In this document: positions 33,847-42,612 of the stretch, piece by piece
How the letters are laid out: the number at the start of each line of letters is the position of its first letter
Numbering within the stretch: position 1 is the first letter of the stretch
Assembly (NCBI GenBank): GCA_963800275.1
Contig: CAWDAI010000006.1
Location: forward strand, 124,001-188,000
Source of the DNA: JAFMJV01 sp963800275
GTDB taxonomy: Bacteria > Chloroflexota > Limnocylindria > Limnocylindrales > CSP1-4
DNA length: 64,000 nt
Direction: 5' to 3'
Made by a program: the position numbers and the translations under genes
The notes under the pieces: model-generated
Database searches by the model: none
Told to the model about the DNA's origin: nothing
The model's input: the letters and a program-made list of their open reading frames with translations, nothing else

Positions 33847-35442
33847 GTGACCGGCGCCGGCAGCCGGTCGGTCGTCACCCCACCGAGAGGTCCTGTGCAG
33901 CTCACCTGGCCGCTCGCGACCATCGCGGGCATCGCCCTCACCAGCGCGTCCCTGGGCGCTCCGAGCGCAGCGGAGCTGCCGGTCACGCCGTTCCGCGGGG
34001 AGGCCGCAGTCGATCCGGCGGCGGAGGGCAACGTCCGGGTCCAGGGCACGGCCGGCGAGCGACCTCCCGACATCGTGATGTTCTACATCGACGACTTCGC
34101 CCCGCGCCCCCGCTCTCTCTGGAGTGACCCCGAACGTACTCCCCAGCTGGCTCGCTTCGTGAGCCACGGCGTGCGCTTCGACAACGCCATCGTGTCCACC
34201 CCGCTCTGTGGCCCGTCTCGGGCAGGCCTGCTCACGGGCCGCTATGGGCACGAGAACGGCGTCATCGCGAATGACGCCGCGCCATATGACCCACAGCACG
34301 ACCTGGCCCAGAAGATGCAGGCGGCTGGCTACCGCACGGTCTTCGTGGGCAAGCACCTCAACCGCCTGGCGCACGCTCGCCGCACGCGCACGCAGATGGA
34401 CCAGCTGGCCGAGCATTGGGATGCCTTCGATGCCATGTGGGAGGACCAGGGCAAGTTCTACGATTGGTTGCAGTACCGCAAAGACGCGACCGTCCGCTAC
34501 GGCAGCGACCCGGGCGACCACTCATCGCGCATCGCGGCTGAGCGAGCCGCGGTCCACATCGACGAGACCCCCGAGGAGCAGCCCCTGTTCCTGATGATCT
34601 CGCTCACCGACGGGCACGTGCCCATGACCCCGCTCAAGCGATTCGAGGGGTCCGCCGCGTGCGCCGACGTGGAGCCCTGGATGGGTCCGGCCTTCAACGA
34701 GCCGGATGTCACGGACAAGCCCTCGTTCATCCAGGCGACCCCGCAGCTGCCGCTCACCGACTACGACCTCGTCGATCGCTGCGAGCAATCGCAGACCATC
34801 GACTGGGTCATCAAGCGGGTCAATCGCAGCCTGCGCGATGCCGGACGCCTCGACGAGGCGCTCGAGGTCCTGACCGCGGACAACGGCTGGCTTATGGGCG
34901 ATCACCGCATCGTCGGCAAGACCTATCCCTATGCCACGCCCGTGCCCGCGTACGTGCGCTGGCCGGCCGAGCTGGGCAACCGCCAGCGGGCCATCGAGGA
35001 GCCGGTGACCAACCTCGACTGGCTGCCGACCTTCTGCGACCTGGCCGGATGCCGCGTGCCCAATGCCGACGGCATGAGCCTGTTGCCGCTGCTGCGCGGG
35101 GAGACCGATCGGCTCGACCGCAAGTTCCTCTTCGTGGAGCTGCTCTACGACAATGCCCACTACCCCGATGACCCGAGCGCCCGCCCAGCCTACACGGGCG
35201 TCGAGACCACGCTGGGCTACTCGGATACGCGTTGGGCCTTCACCCGCTACAGCAACGGCGAGGCCGAGCTCTACGACCTGAGTGCGGACCCCGACCGACT
35301 GGAGAACCTCTTCGGCCAACCTGGCTACGCCAAGGTCACTCGCGACCTCCAGCGCTTCCACAAGTCGGTCAAGCGCGAGCACGACGTGCAGTGGCAGCCG
35401 GCCCCCGACTTCGGCCCCGGCGCACACGATCCCGACGACTGA
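33847..35442 (+). CDS. Secreted sulfatase (formylglycine-dependent, type I)
   Basis: The 531-residue product has an N-terminal hydrophobic export segment (WPLATIAGIALTSASLG) ending near residue 42. PDIVMFYIDD supplies metal-binding aspartates and TPLCGPSRAGLLTGRYGHE is the sulfatase signature. Its CxPSR cysteine (about residue 121) would be oxidised to formylglycine. VFVGKHLNR carries the lysine/histidine pair and VLTADNGWLMGDH the C-terminal metal ligands. It hydrolyses a sulfate ester outside the cytoplasm; the substrate is unknown. The stop codon lies inside the first unit of a 24-bp tandem repeat. No formylglycine-generating enzyme gene is in the window. Confidence 0.87.
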   Translation: MTGAGSRSVVTPPRGPVQLTWPLATIAGIALTSASLGAPSAAELPVTPFRGEAAVDPAAEGNVRVQGTAGERPPDIVMFYIDDFAPRPRSLWSDPERTPQLARFVSHGVRFDNAIVSTPLCGPSRAGLLTGRYGHENGVIANDAAPYDPQHDLAQKMQAAGYRTVFVGKHLNRLAHARRTRTQMDQLAEHWDAFDAMWEDQGKFYDWLQYRKDATVRYGSDPGDHSSRIAAERAAVHIDETPEEQPLFLMISLTDGHVPMTPLKRFEGSAACADVEPWMGPAFNEPDVTDKPSFIQATPQLPLTDYDLVDRCEQSQTIDWVIKRVNRSLRDAGRLDEALEVLTADNGWLMGDHRIVGKTYPYATPVPAYVRWPAELGNRQRAIEEPVTNLDWLPTFCDLAGCRVPNADGMSLLPLLRGETDRLDRKFLFVELLYDNAHYPDDPSARPAYTGVETTLGYSDTRWAFTRYSNGEAELYDLSADPDRLENLFGQPGYAKVTRDLQRFHKSVKREHDVQWQPAPDFGPGAHDPDD

Positions 35443-35527
35443 GCGGCGATGCCGGGCGACGACTGAGCGGCGATGCCGGGCGACGACTGAGCGGCGATGC
35501 CGGGCGACGACTGAGCGGCGAGCCGGG
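35433..35527 (+). repeat. 24-bp tandem repeat, four units, spanning the sulfatase stop codon
   Basis: Three identical 24-bp units (35433-35456, 35457-35480, 35481-35504) are followed by a fourth lacking one T. Each unit contains GACGACTGAGCGGCGATG, so the sulfatase ending Asp-Asp-stop is copied four times. Because 24 is a multiple of three, every unit repeats the same in-frame stop and then an ATG that reads Met-Pro-Gly-Asp-Asp-stop. Confidence 0.9.
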
Positions 35528-35570
35528 CGCGCGGCCGGTCGCCCTTCGTTGGCGGTGGACGATCAGCGGG

Positions 35571-36191
35571 TCAGGCGCCGACCGGACGCGTGTCCACCCG
35601 GGCCGGGTTCGCCGCCTCCCAGGCGTCGATGGCTGCGCTGCGCTCCAGCAGCCAGCCGATCTCGTCGGTGCCCGCGAGCAGCATCTGGCGAGCGAAGGGG
35701 TCCACCTCGAAGGCCACGTCCTGGTCGGACGGCAGGTGCACCAGCTTGTTCCTCGAGGTCCACGGTCACCACGGCGTCCGGGTGCTCGCGGACGGTCTCG
35801 AAGAGCTGGCGGTGGGTGTCCTCGTCGAGCACGATCGGGAGCAGGCCGTTCTTGAGCGCGTTGTTGCGGAAGATGTCGGCGAAGCTGGTGGAGAAGATGG
35901 CGCGGAAGCCCCAGGAGGTCAGCGCCCACGGTGCGTGCTCGCGCGACGAGCCGGCCCGAAGTTGTCGCCGGCCAGCAGGATCTGCCGGCCCTGCATCTCC
36001 GGGGCGTTGATGATGAAGTCGGGCCTGGGCTGGCCGTCCGCGTCGTATCGCCAGTCGTAGAAGAGCGCGTCCGCGAGGCCCGACTTCTCGGTCGTCTTGA
36101 GGAAGCGTGCCGGGATGATCTGGTCGGTGTCGACGTTCTCGGCGGGCAGCGGGATGACCGCGCTACTGAAGGTGGTGAAGGGCTCGGTCAT
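35571..36191 (-). pseudogene. leuD: 3-isopropylmalate dehydratase small subunit with two compensating frameshifts
   Basis: Three frame segments make one 206-residue LeuD. Segment one (ATG 36191) runs PLPAENVDTDQIIPARF to LLAGDNFG. Segment two begins SSREHAPWALTSWGF and ends VTVDLE. Segment three begins LVHLPSDQDVAFEVD and ends at the TGA at 35571-35573. A missing base near 35953 (in a GGGCCGG run) and an extra base near 35757 restore each other, so the overall length is a multiple of three. As written, the protein stops early and lacks the GSSRE active-site part. It follows leuC by two bases. It would isomerise isopropylmalate and serve citramalate-derived isoleucine. Confidence 0.85.
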
Positions 36192-36193
36192 GG

Positions 36194-37644
36194 CTACTGC
36201 TCTCCGGCGGCTGCGGGGTCGGCCTCGACGTACGGGCGCGGGTCGGTGACGACGCCGGTGAGGGCGCTGGCGGCCGCGGTGAGGGGCGAGGCCAGGAACG
36301 TGCGGGCGCCCTTGCCCTGGCGTCCCTCGAAGTTGCGGTTGCTGGTGCTCATGACGTACTCGCCGGCTTCACCCTGGTCGCCGTTCATGGCGATGCACAT
36401 CGAGCAGCCTGCCTCGCGCCAGTCGGCGCCGGCCTCGCGGAAGACGTCGGCGATGCCCTCGGCTTCCGCCTGCGCCTTCACCTGCTGGCTGCCGGGCACG
36501 ACCATGACGCGCACCCCGCTGGCGACCTTGCGGCCCTTGAGCAGCGCAGCCGCCTGGCGCAGGTCGCTGATGCGGCCAGTTGGTGCAGGAGCCGATGAAG
36601 ACCGTGTCGATCTTGTGACCGCGCAGTTCCACGCCCGGCTCCAGGTCCATGTAGTCGAGCGCGCGCACGAGGGTCCGCATCTCGGCTTCGCTGGCCGCTG
36701 CCTGCGGGACCGGGATGGGCTGGTCGATGCCGATGCCCAGGCCCGGGTTGGTGCCCCAGGTGACCATCGGCTCGAGCGTGTCCGCGTCGATGGTGATGCG
36801 TCTTGTCGAAGGTGGCGCCCGGGTCGGTCGGCAGCGTGCGCCAGTACTCGACTGCGCGATCGAAGGCCTCGCCCTTGGGAGCATGGGGTCGGCCGGACAC
36901 GTACTCGAAGGTGGTTTCGTCGGGGGCGATCAGGCCGGCACGCGCACCACCCTCGATGGACATGTTGCAGATCGTCATGCGCTGCTCCATGGTCAGCGCT
37001 TCGATGGCCTCGCCGCGGTACTCGAAGACGTGGCCGGTCCCCCCACCCACACCGATGCGCGAGATGAGGTTGAGGATGATGTCCTTGGACGTCACGCCCG
37101 GCCGCAATGTGCCGGTGACCCTCACCTCGTAGGTCTTGAGCGGCCGCTGCAGGAGTGTCTGCGTGGCCAGCACCATCTCGACCTCTGACGTGCCGATGCC
37201 GAAGGCGAGCGCACCGAAGGCCCCATGCGTGGCCGTGTGCGAGTCGCCACACACGATGGTCATGCCTGGCTGGGTCAGGCCCAGCTCGGGGCCGATGACG
37301 TGGACGATGCCCTGCTTGTCCGAGCCGAGCGGATAGAGGGGCACCCCGAACTGCTGGCAGTTGGCCGCGAGCCGCTGCAGCTGGAAGCTGGCCTGCTGGT
37401 CGAGGATGGGCAGCGACCGGTCGTGGGTGGGCGTGGAGTGGTCCGCGGTCGCGACCGTTCGCTCTGGATGGCGGACGTCAAGGCCCCGGCGACGAAGTCC
37501 CTCGAAGGCCTGGGGGCTGGTGACCTCGTGCACGAGGTGGAGGTCGATCCCGATGACCGTGGGAGCCCCTGGCTCCTCGAGGACGACGTGGTCGTCCCAG
37601 ATCTTCTGGACGAGTGTGCGCGGTGCGCCGGGGGTGCTTGACAT
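36194..37644 (-). pseudogene. leuC: 3-isopropylmalate dehydratase large subunit with two frameshifts
   Basis: Three segments give a complete LeuC of about 483 residues. The first (ATG 37644, to PGATFDKT) contains VCGDSHTATHGAFGAL. The second (ITIDADTLEPMVTWGTNPG) contains VFIGSCTN. The third (GRISDLRQAA to the end) contains EAGCSMCIAMNGD. All iron-sulfur cysteines are thus present. Single extra bases near 36798 and 36578 explain the breaks, and the total length of 3n+2 agrees. The start is leaderless (TACGCT, seven bases, ATG). With leuD this is an operon; both genes being broken makes sequence error or recent loss of the pathway the main alternatives. Confidence 0.87.
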
Positions 37645-37651
37645 GCCGATG

Positions 37652-37657
37652 AGCGTA
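37652..37657 (-). promoter_or_regulatory. -10 box TACGCT, leaderless start of leuC
   Basis: On the minus strand TACGCT is followed by seven bases and the leuC ATG at 37644. It lies between leuC and the 3' end of the dehydrogenase gene upstream, so leuCD have their own promoter. Confidence 0.5.
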
Positions 37658-37679
37658 GCAGAGGAAGACGTTCCGACCG

Positions 37680-38678
37680 TCAGCGATAGAGGTCCGGGCG
37701 AGGTCCCACCGATACGGCCTCGCGATGGCCCGACTGGAGGGCGCGCACCAGCGATTCGGCGACCACCGTGGCGGCGAACCCATCCCACGCGCTGGCTGTC
37801 GGCCGGCCATCCTGCAGGCTGCTCACCCAGTCGGCGATCTCGGCGTCATAGGCGGGGTGGAAGCGCTCCAGCCAGTCGGCCGGGAAGCCCTGCTCCGGCG
37901 CGGTTTCCGCGGTCACGAGATCGAATCCCCGGGGGCCCATGGCGGTGTAGCCCTGCGTCCCCAGGACCTCGCAGCGCACGTCGTAGCCGTAGCCTGCGTT
38001 GGAGAAGACTTCCACGTCCACGCGTACGCCGTGCTTCGACTCCAGGCGCACGAGCAGGGGATCGGCCAGCTGGCGGGTCACGCTGGGCCGGTACCGTGGC
38101 TTCTCCAGGGCCACGCTCACCATCTCCTCGTCGAGCAGCCAGCGGGCGACGTCGATCTCGTGGATGACCGTGTCGGTCAGCGTCTGGCGGGTGGCGTACG
38201 TCTGGGGCACCGATGGGTTGCGGTGGATGCAATGGATGACCAGCGGCTTGCCGATCGTGCCCTCATCGACGGTGGCCTTGAGGCGGCCATACTCGGGGTC
38301 GAACCGACGCATGAAGCCGACCGTCGTGTAGCGACGGCCCGCCTTGATCTCGGCGTCGAGCACGCGTTCGCAGCTGGGCACGGTGATGCCCAGCGGCTTC
38401 TCGCTTATCACCGGCTTGCCGGCGGCGATGCAGGCGAGCACGAACTCCACGTGCGTGGCGGTGCTGGACGCGACGATGACCGCATCGACCTCCGGGTCGT
38501 CGATGAGCGCCTGATCGCTTGCGGCGACCCGGGCCCCACAGTCCGCGGCCACACGGGCTGCCAGCTCCTGGTGCACGTCGTGAACGGCCACCAGTCGCGC
38601 TTGCTCGCCGAGTGAGCCGATTCGGCGGGCATGATCGCTGCCCTGCTTGCCGGTGCCGATGATGCCGATGCCGACCAC
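37680..38678 (-). CDS. Gfo/Idh/MocA-family oxidoreductase, inositol 2-dehydrogenase-like
   Basis: The 332-residue protein has an N-terminal Rossmann domain (GIGIIGTGKQGSDHARRI), the catalytic-region motif SEKPLGI, and a C-terminal alpha/beta domain. TVGFMRRFDPEYGRLK and TVIHEIDVARWLL are features of myo-inositol 2-dehydrogenases (IolG). It probably oxidises a cyclic polyol or sugar with NAD. The start is the GTG at 38678, with AGGAGG eight bases upstream inside the end of the preceding regulator gene. Regulator and dehydrogenase are thus one operon. No other iol genes are present. Confidence 0.82.
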   Translation of the reverse strand: MVGIGIIGTGKQGSDHARRIGSLGEQARLVAVHDVHQELAARVAADCGARVAASDQALIDDPEVDAVIVASSTATHVEFVLACIAAGKPVISEKPLGITVPSCERVLDAEIKAGRRYTTVGFMRRFDPEYGRLKATVDEGTIGKPLVIHCIHRNPSVPQTYATRQTLTDTVIHEIDVARWLLDEEMVSVALEKPRYRPSVTRQLADPLLVRLESKHGVRVDVEVFSNAGYGYDVRCEVLGTQGYTAMGPRGFDLVTAETAPEQGFPADWLERFHPAYDAEIADWVSSLQDGRPTASAWDGFAATVVAESLVRALQSGHREAVSVGPRPDLYR

Positions 38679-38682
38679 GTCG

Positions 38683-39504
38683 TCATCCTCCTGGTAGTTC
38701 GGGGTTGGGGGGAGTGGGAGTCGTGCCGTGGTCATCCTGCCACGCCCGGCGCCCGACGGTGATACCGCGCGGTGGCGTCGACCTGATGATGGCCCGGCCG
38801 GTCGTGGTGTCGGCCCAGAGCAGGGCCGGGCCTGTCCAGCGCGCTTCTCCACGCAAGGCGGCGAGGGTCGCGGCGACCGGAGCCGGGTATGCGGAGGCCA
38901 CGGTCTCCTGGTGGGCCGCTACCGCCGACCGGTTGGCGCGGGTGCAGCGCAGGAGCAGCAGTCGGGAGGCGGGCCGGCCACGCAGCTCCGCCAGGGCCCT
39001 GGCCTTGGCGCCGGCCCAGCGGACCTGTCGCTCCAGGCGCCGCAGCTCAGACTCGGCCTCGACCGCCACCAGCGGTTCGTTGCCGCGGTCGGGCGTGAGC
39101 TCGAGGTCGATGACGCCCCGCGCCGGCTCCGTGACCCAGACCTCCGGCGCGCTGCGCCAGCGTGGGTGCAGTTCGCGCAGGAGCGCCTCCAGCATGGCCG
39201 CCTGGTGGTGGTCGCGGAGATGCGGACCCGTGCCCGGGTACAGGCGTAAGGCCAGGTCCATCCCGAGGGCCTCACCCACGCGCGCGAGGACCTCCGTGGT
39301 CGGGTCGTGTGTCGCGCGCTCGATCGAGGCCAGGGTGGCGTGACTGACGCCGGCAGCTCGCGCGAGACGGCGCAGGCTGAGACCGGCGTCCTCTCGAGCG
39401 GTGCGCACGTCGAGCGCGACTCGTTCTCGCAGGCGGCGCGCCCTGGCAGACCCTCGTCTCGTGATGGCGGTCCGTGCCTGTCGTGGTCGCATGAGGACGA
39501 TCAT
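38683..39504 (-). CDS. XRE-family HTH protein with C-terminal nuclease-like domain
   Basis: The 273-residue protein has a Cro/CI-type helix-turn-helix at about residues 30-85 (LSLRRLARAAGVSHATLASI). A C-terminal domain of about 130 residues contains GVIDLELTP, then VAVEAESELRRLERQVRWAG. The spaced Asp and Glu-x-Glu resemble a degenerate PD-(D/E)XK core as seen in some actinobacterial regulators; that is an inference from pattern only. It lies four bases upstream of the IolG-like gene on the same strand, so it is either its regulator or unrelated but co-transcribed. An ATG at 39492 is an alternative start. Confidence 0.7.
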   Translation of the reverse strand: MIVLMRPRQARTAITRRGSARARRLRERVALDVRTAREDAGLSLRRLARAAGVSHATLASIERATHDPTTEVLARVGEALGMDLALRLYPGTGPHLRDHHQAAMLEALLRELHPRWRSAPEVWVTEPARGVIDLELTPDRGNEPLVAVEAESELRRLERQVRWAGAKARALAELRGRPASRLLLLRCTRANRSAVAAHQETVASAYPAPVAATLAALRGEARWTGPALLWADTTTGRAIIRSTPPRGITVGRRAWQDDHGTTPTPPNPELPGG

Positions 39505-39637
39505 GACCGTCGTCGTCTTGGTGTCCCTTGTTCGGCATTTGGCTCGGACTTCGCCCGGGGTCGACGCTGCCTTGCCGCGGCGGTGGGGCTCGAGGCAGCT
39601 CGGCCGCTACCGTGCGCGCCGGGCCCGATGCGTCGCC

Positions 39638-39727
39638 CGGTCGATCGATCGACCGTTGGCGACACGTAGGTCGGTCTCGGCAACGCGCCCGGGCCGGAAC
39701 GGAGTCGCCCGGTCGATCCATCGGCCA
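39638..39727 (+). repeat. Palindromic repeat pair left of the IS21 element
   Basis: CGGTCGATCGATCGACCG at 39638-39655 is a perfect 18-bp palindrome. A diverged copy starts at 39710, 72 bases later. The intervening 54 bases resemble, in direct orientation, those between the pair on the other side of the IS (42212-42303). Confidence 0.75.
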
Positions 39728-39765
39728 CTGGCCAAGCGGCGACGGTCTCGGAGTCAATGGCCAAG

Positions 39766-39804
39766 TGAAAGTCCCCACTGGTGGCCAAGAAAAGTCCCCA
39801 CCCC
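39766..39804 (+). repeat. Left terminal repeat of the IS21 element
   Basis: Two TCCCCAC blocks separated by GGTGGCCAAGA match the inverted right end at 42142-42182 with a few mismatches and one or two indels. Confidence 0.7.
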
Positions 39805-39861
39805 TGATAGGTGGTCTCAGGCCTTCGGTCGGTAGCCCACCTCCTCGCTGTCTGGCTTCCT

Positions 39862-40598
39862 TCATGCGGTAGGAGTCACCGACGTGACGACGGTGGTGGC
39901 GTGATGGAGGAGGCGATCGAGCATGGCCACCGCGGTGGTGTGCTCGGGCAGGAAGCGGCCCCAGGACTCGAAGGGCCAGTGGGAGGCCACGCCCAGGCTG
40001 CGGTGCTCGTAGGCGGCGGCCACGAAGCGGAAGAGCAGGTCGCTGCCGACATCGTCCAAGCGGCGCGAAGCCGAGGTCGTCGACGATGACGAGGTCGTGG
40101 CGCAGCAGGCGCTCGATGACCCGACCCACCGAGTTGTCCGCGAGCCCGCCATAGAGCGTCTCGACGAGCGCGGCCGCGGGCAGGTAGCGGACCTTCCACC
40201 CCCGCACCACCGCGGCCTCGCCGAGCCCGAGCAGGATGTGTGACTTGCCGGTGCCCGCGGGTCCCACGAGCACGACGTTCTCGGCGGCGTCGAGCCAGTC
40301 GAGGCTCGCGAGGTGGTCGAAGGTCGCCCGCGGCACCGAGGACTCGCCGAGGTCGAAGTCCTCGAGCCGGCGGGTCACCGGGAAGCCCGCGGCCTTGCGC
40401 CTGGCGGTCTCGTTGGAGGCATCACGCGCGGCGATCTCGGCCTCGACGAACGTGCGCAGCAGTTCCTCGGGTGGCCAGCGCTGGACCTTGGCCGTCTTCA
40501 AGACCTCGGGGGCCATCCTCCGCACCGCGGCGAGCTTCAGGCGCTTGAGGCCGGCTTCGAGGTCCGGGCTCGAGCAGCGCGGCCGGCCGGGGGCTCAC
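39862..40598 (-). pseudogene. istB: IS21 helper ATPase IstB, frameshifted
   Basis: The AAA+ helper for transposition is readable across frames. The N-terminal part is RLKLAAVRRMAPEVLKTAKV, the P-loop NVVLVGPAGTGKSHI, Walker B LVIVDDLGFAPL, and the C-terminal half DVGSDLLFRFVAAAYEHRSL. Breaks are needed near 40560, 40057 and 39880. The last leads to a tail GDSYRMKEARQRGGG that continues towards about 39800 in another frame. The GTG at 40598 overlaps the istA stop (GTGA), the normal IS21 coupling. With three lesions it is unlikely to make a working protein. Confidence 0.82.
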
Positions 40599-42051
40599 GA
40601 GGGCTCTCCGACCGCATAGGCCGCGAGGGGTCGGACCGGCACCGCCGGCAGCCCGGTCAGCGCCGTCCCAGCCGCCCGTGGCCGGCTGACACGCCAGGAC
40701 CGGCCGCGAGGATGGCCCGGATATCGGCGGCCCGGAAGCGGCGATGGGCGAGGGCCCGCTCGAGCGCCGCGGTGAGGGCCTCGCGGCCATGGGCCCGCTC
40801 GAGCTCGACGATGATCGCCGAGCTCGGTCGGGCAGCTTCGTGGTGCCCGCGGCGGCCGCGGCCCGCAGGAAGGCCTCGGCCACCGGGCCGAGGTCGAGGA
40901 AGGCCAGCTCGGCGGGGGTCCGTGGTCGCAGGGCCCGGGATGGCTTCCTGGCCGGACCGCCATAGTGGGCGTCGTCGAGGCTGAGCTCACCGGGTCCCAC
41001 GAGACGATGCCGGGCGATCTCGCGTGCCCCGATGGCGCGATGACCAGCTCGGGACCCTCGAGGTGGAGTCTCGACCCGCTCGACCGATGACCGAGCCGGG
41101 CACGCTGTATCGCGCCGAGCGGAAGCGCACCGTGCGCAGCTTGTCGACGGTGCGGGTCTCGACCGCGCCCGATGGCCGGACGCACCGAGGGCAGCGCGCC
41201 CAGCAGCGTCCGCTCGACAGCAGGCGCTCGATCGGGCACGGCCCTGGTCTCGCTGTGGAGCCGGGCGTTGACCTCGGCGCACCAGGCCGCTGCCGCGGTG
41301 TTCGCCGTCGTCGATCGTCGCCCAAGGGCCCGAGGCCCGACGAGCAGGTCGGACTTGGCATAGCCCACGAGGTGCTCGACGACCCCCTTCGATTCGGGGT
41401 CCCCGGCCTCGCAGAAGTCGAGCCGGAAGCCATAGTGGGCGGCGAAGGCGACATAGCCCGGTGCCGGCACCATGACGTCGGCCACGACCCCGCCCTTGAG
41501 ACAGCCCATGCGGTCGGTGAGCAGGACGCCGGGCACCCCGCCGAGCAGCTCGAAGCACTCGGCCAGCAGCGCCAGCGTCGTGGCCTGGTCCTGTCGCTCG
41601 GCGAAGCGCACGAAGCGCCAGCGGCTCCAGGCGAGCACGGCACAGAAGACCTGCAGCCCGTCCTCCTCACCCCAGTCGAAGACGAGGTGCTCACCGGGCA
41701 CGGGCTGCCAGGGTCGATACGTGCGACGCTGCCGTCGATGCTCGGCCTTGGCCTCGGCCACGGCGCGACGGAGGCTGCGGGCCGAGCCGGTATAGCCCTC
41801 GGCCCGGCACAGCGGCAGCAGGCGCTTGGCGCTGATGCGGCCATCGGTGGCTTCACCTTCGCCGCGATGAGCTCGCGGACGGGGTCGGTGAGCCTCGGCC
41901 TGGCCGGGCGTTCGGCGGCTGGTCGTGCCCGGCGCTCGACGACCCGGCGCACGGTCTTGTGGGTCGTGCCGCAGAGCGCCGCGGTGGCGCGATAGCTGCC
42001 GAGCTCGGCATAGGTGGTGAGGATGTCCAACTGTTCCCTCGCAGTCTTCAC
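40595..42051 (-). pseudogene. istA: IS21 transposase IstA, multiply frameshifted
   Basis: A DDE transposase of about 485 residues can be rebuilt only by joining at least six segments. The first (GTG 42051) has the helix-turn-helix YRATAALCGTTHKTVRRVV. The second contains the catalytic core: D in HLVFDWGEEDG, D in LLTDRMGCLKGG, E in DPESKGVVEHLVGYAK. Later segments include TVDKLRTVRFRSARYSVPG and LVGPGELSLDDAHYGG, ending AAYAVGEPS. Breaks fall near 41850, 41175, 41075, 41030 and 40820, with at least one more before the end. The catalytic residues survive, but the reading frame does not. Confidence 0.82.
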
Positions 42052-42141
42052 AATGGGAGTCCCTCGGGGTGCGCTGGTGGTGGCTTTGACATCGCCACTG
42101 TGCCGCCCCGGGGGCTCACCCGGGTGGTCAGGATCGGTCGA

Positions 42142-42182
42142 GGGGTGGGGACTTCTTGGTGGCCATCAGTGGGGAGACAGCA
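42142..42182 (-). repeat. Right terminal repeat of the IS21 element
   Basis: Read on the minus strand, TG, then TCCCCACTGATGGCC and AAGTCCCCACCCC mirror the left end. The istA GTG lies 91 bases inside. Confidence 0.7.
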
Positions 42183-42545
42183 ACGGTCCAGGCCGCGACA
42201 CGGGGTCGCACCGGTCGATCGATCGGCCGTTGCCAGGCACGGCGATCGGTCCCGGCGACGTGCCCGGTCCGGACCGGCGCGCGCCCGGTCGATCGATCGA
42301 CCATCCTCGCCGGGGTCGGACCAGGCTCGCCACATGCGCGCCGCGGCCCCAAACGGCACGATCGGCCCCGCGCAGACGCGATCGGCCAAGGGATGCGACT
42401 GCTCAGGGCGGCCAGTCCGCCCGCGACCGTTCGCAGCCCGCTGACGGCCCGGCGTACGGTCGTCTTCGAGTCCGTGCGACCTGCTCGCGACCCCACCAGA
42501 CCCACCCGGACCATCGCAGGTACGGGGCAGGACCAACGGGTGCGG
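42183..42545. other. Non-coding stretch between the IS and the ilv promoter
   Basis: Apart from the palindromic repeats, I see a hairpin GGGCGG/CCGCCC at 42406-42422 with a 5-base loop and no T-run, and several isolated GATCGG words. No credible gene, tRNA or promoter box was found in the rest. Confidence 0.5.
42212..42303 (+). repeat. Palindromic repeat pair right of the IS21 element
   Basis: CGGTCGATCGATCGGCCG starts at 42212 and CGGTCGATCGATCGACC at 42286, 74 bases later. The sequence between them aligns in direct orientation with the 54 bases between the left pair (for example CGGTC.CGGC.ACG.GCCCGG). The IS therefore seems inserted in an older short array. Confidence 0.75.
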
Positions 42546-42575
42546 TGGACACGGTCGCGCCCGAGCGTGTACAGT
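42546..42575 (+). promoter_or_regulatory. Promoter of the ilv-leu operon
   Basis: TGGACA (42546-42551) and TACAGT (42570-42575) are separated by 18 bases, a good sigma-70-type promoter and the only one in the window with a recognisable -35. Transcription would begin near 42582, about 30 bases before the leader peptide. Confidence 0.6.
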
Positions 42576-42612
42576 CGGCAGCACATCTCCCCGGAAGGAG
42601 TCTTCTCGACAG

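Larger units (their letters stand above)
39766..42182 (-). mobile_element. IS21-family insertion sequence, decayed
   Basis: About 2.4 kb with istA and istB on the minus strand, the usual IS21 order and overlap. The ends are inverted: 39766-39804 and 42142-42182 both carry TCCCCACTG, then a GGCC segment, then AAG and TCCCCACCCC, the multiple terminal repeats typical of this family. The left end begins TG and the right end finishes CA. I cannot define target duplications. Both genes carry several frameshifts, so the element is probably immobile. It sits between the XRE regulator and the ilv promoter. Confidence 0.85.

Noticed and set aside
39638..42303. The regularly spaced palindromic repeats as a CRISPR array.
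   Set aside because: There are only four copies, spacers are similar to each other, repeats are short and diverged, and no cas gene is present.
42406..42422. GGGCGG/CCGCCC hairpin as a terminator.
   Set aside because: It has no T-run and no gene ends before it except the reverse-strand IS; it may be a chance GC palindrome.
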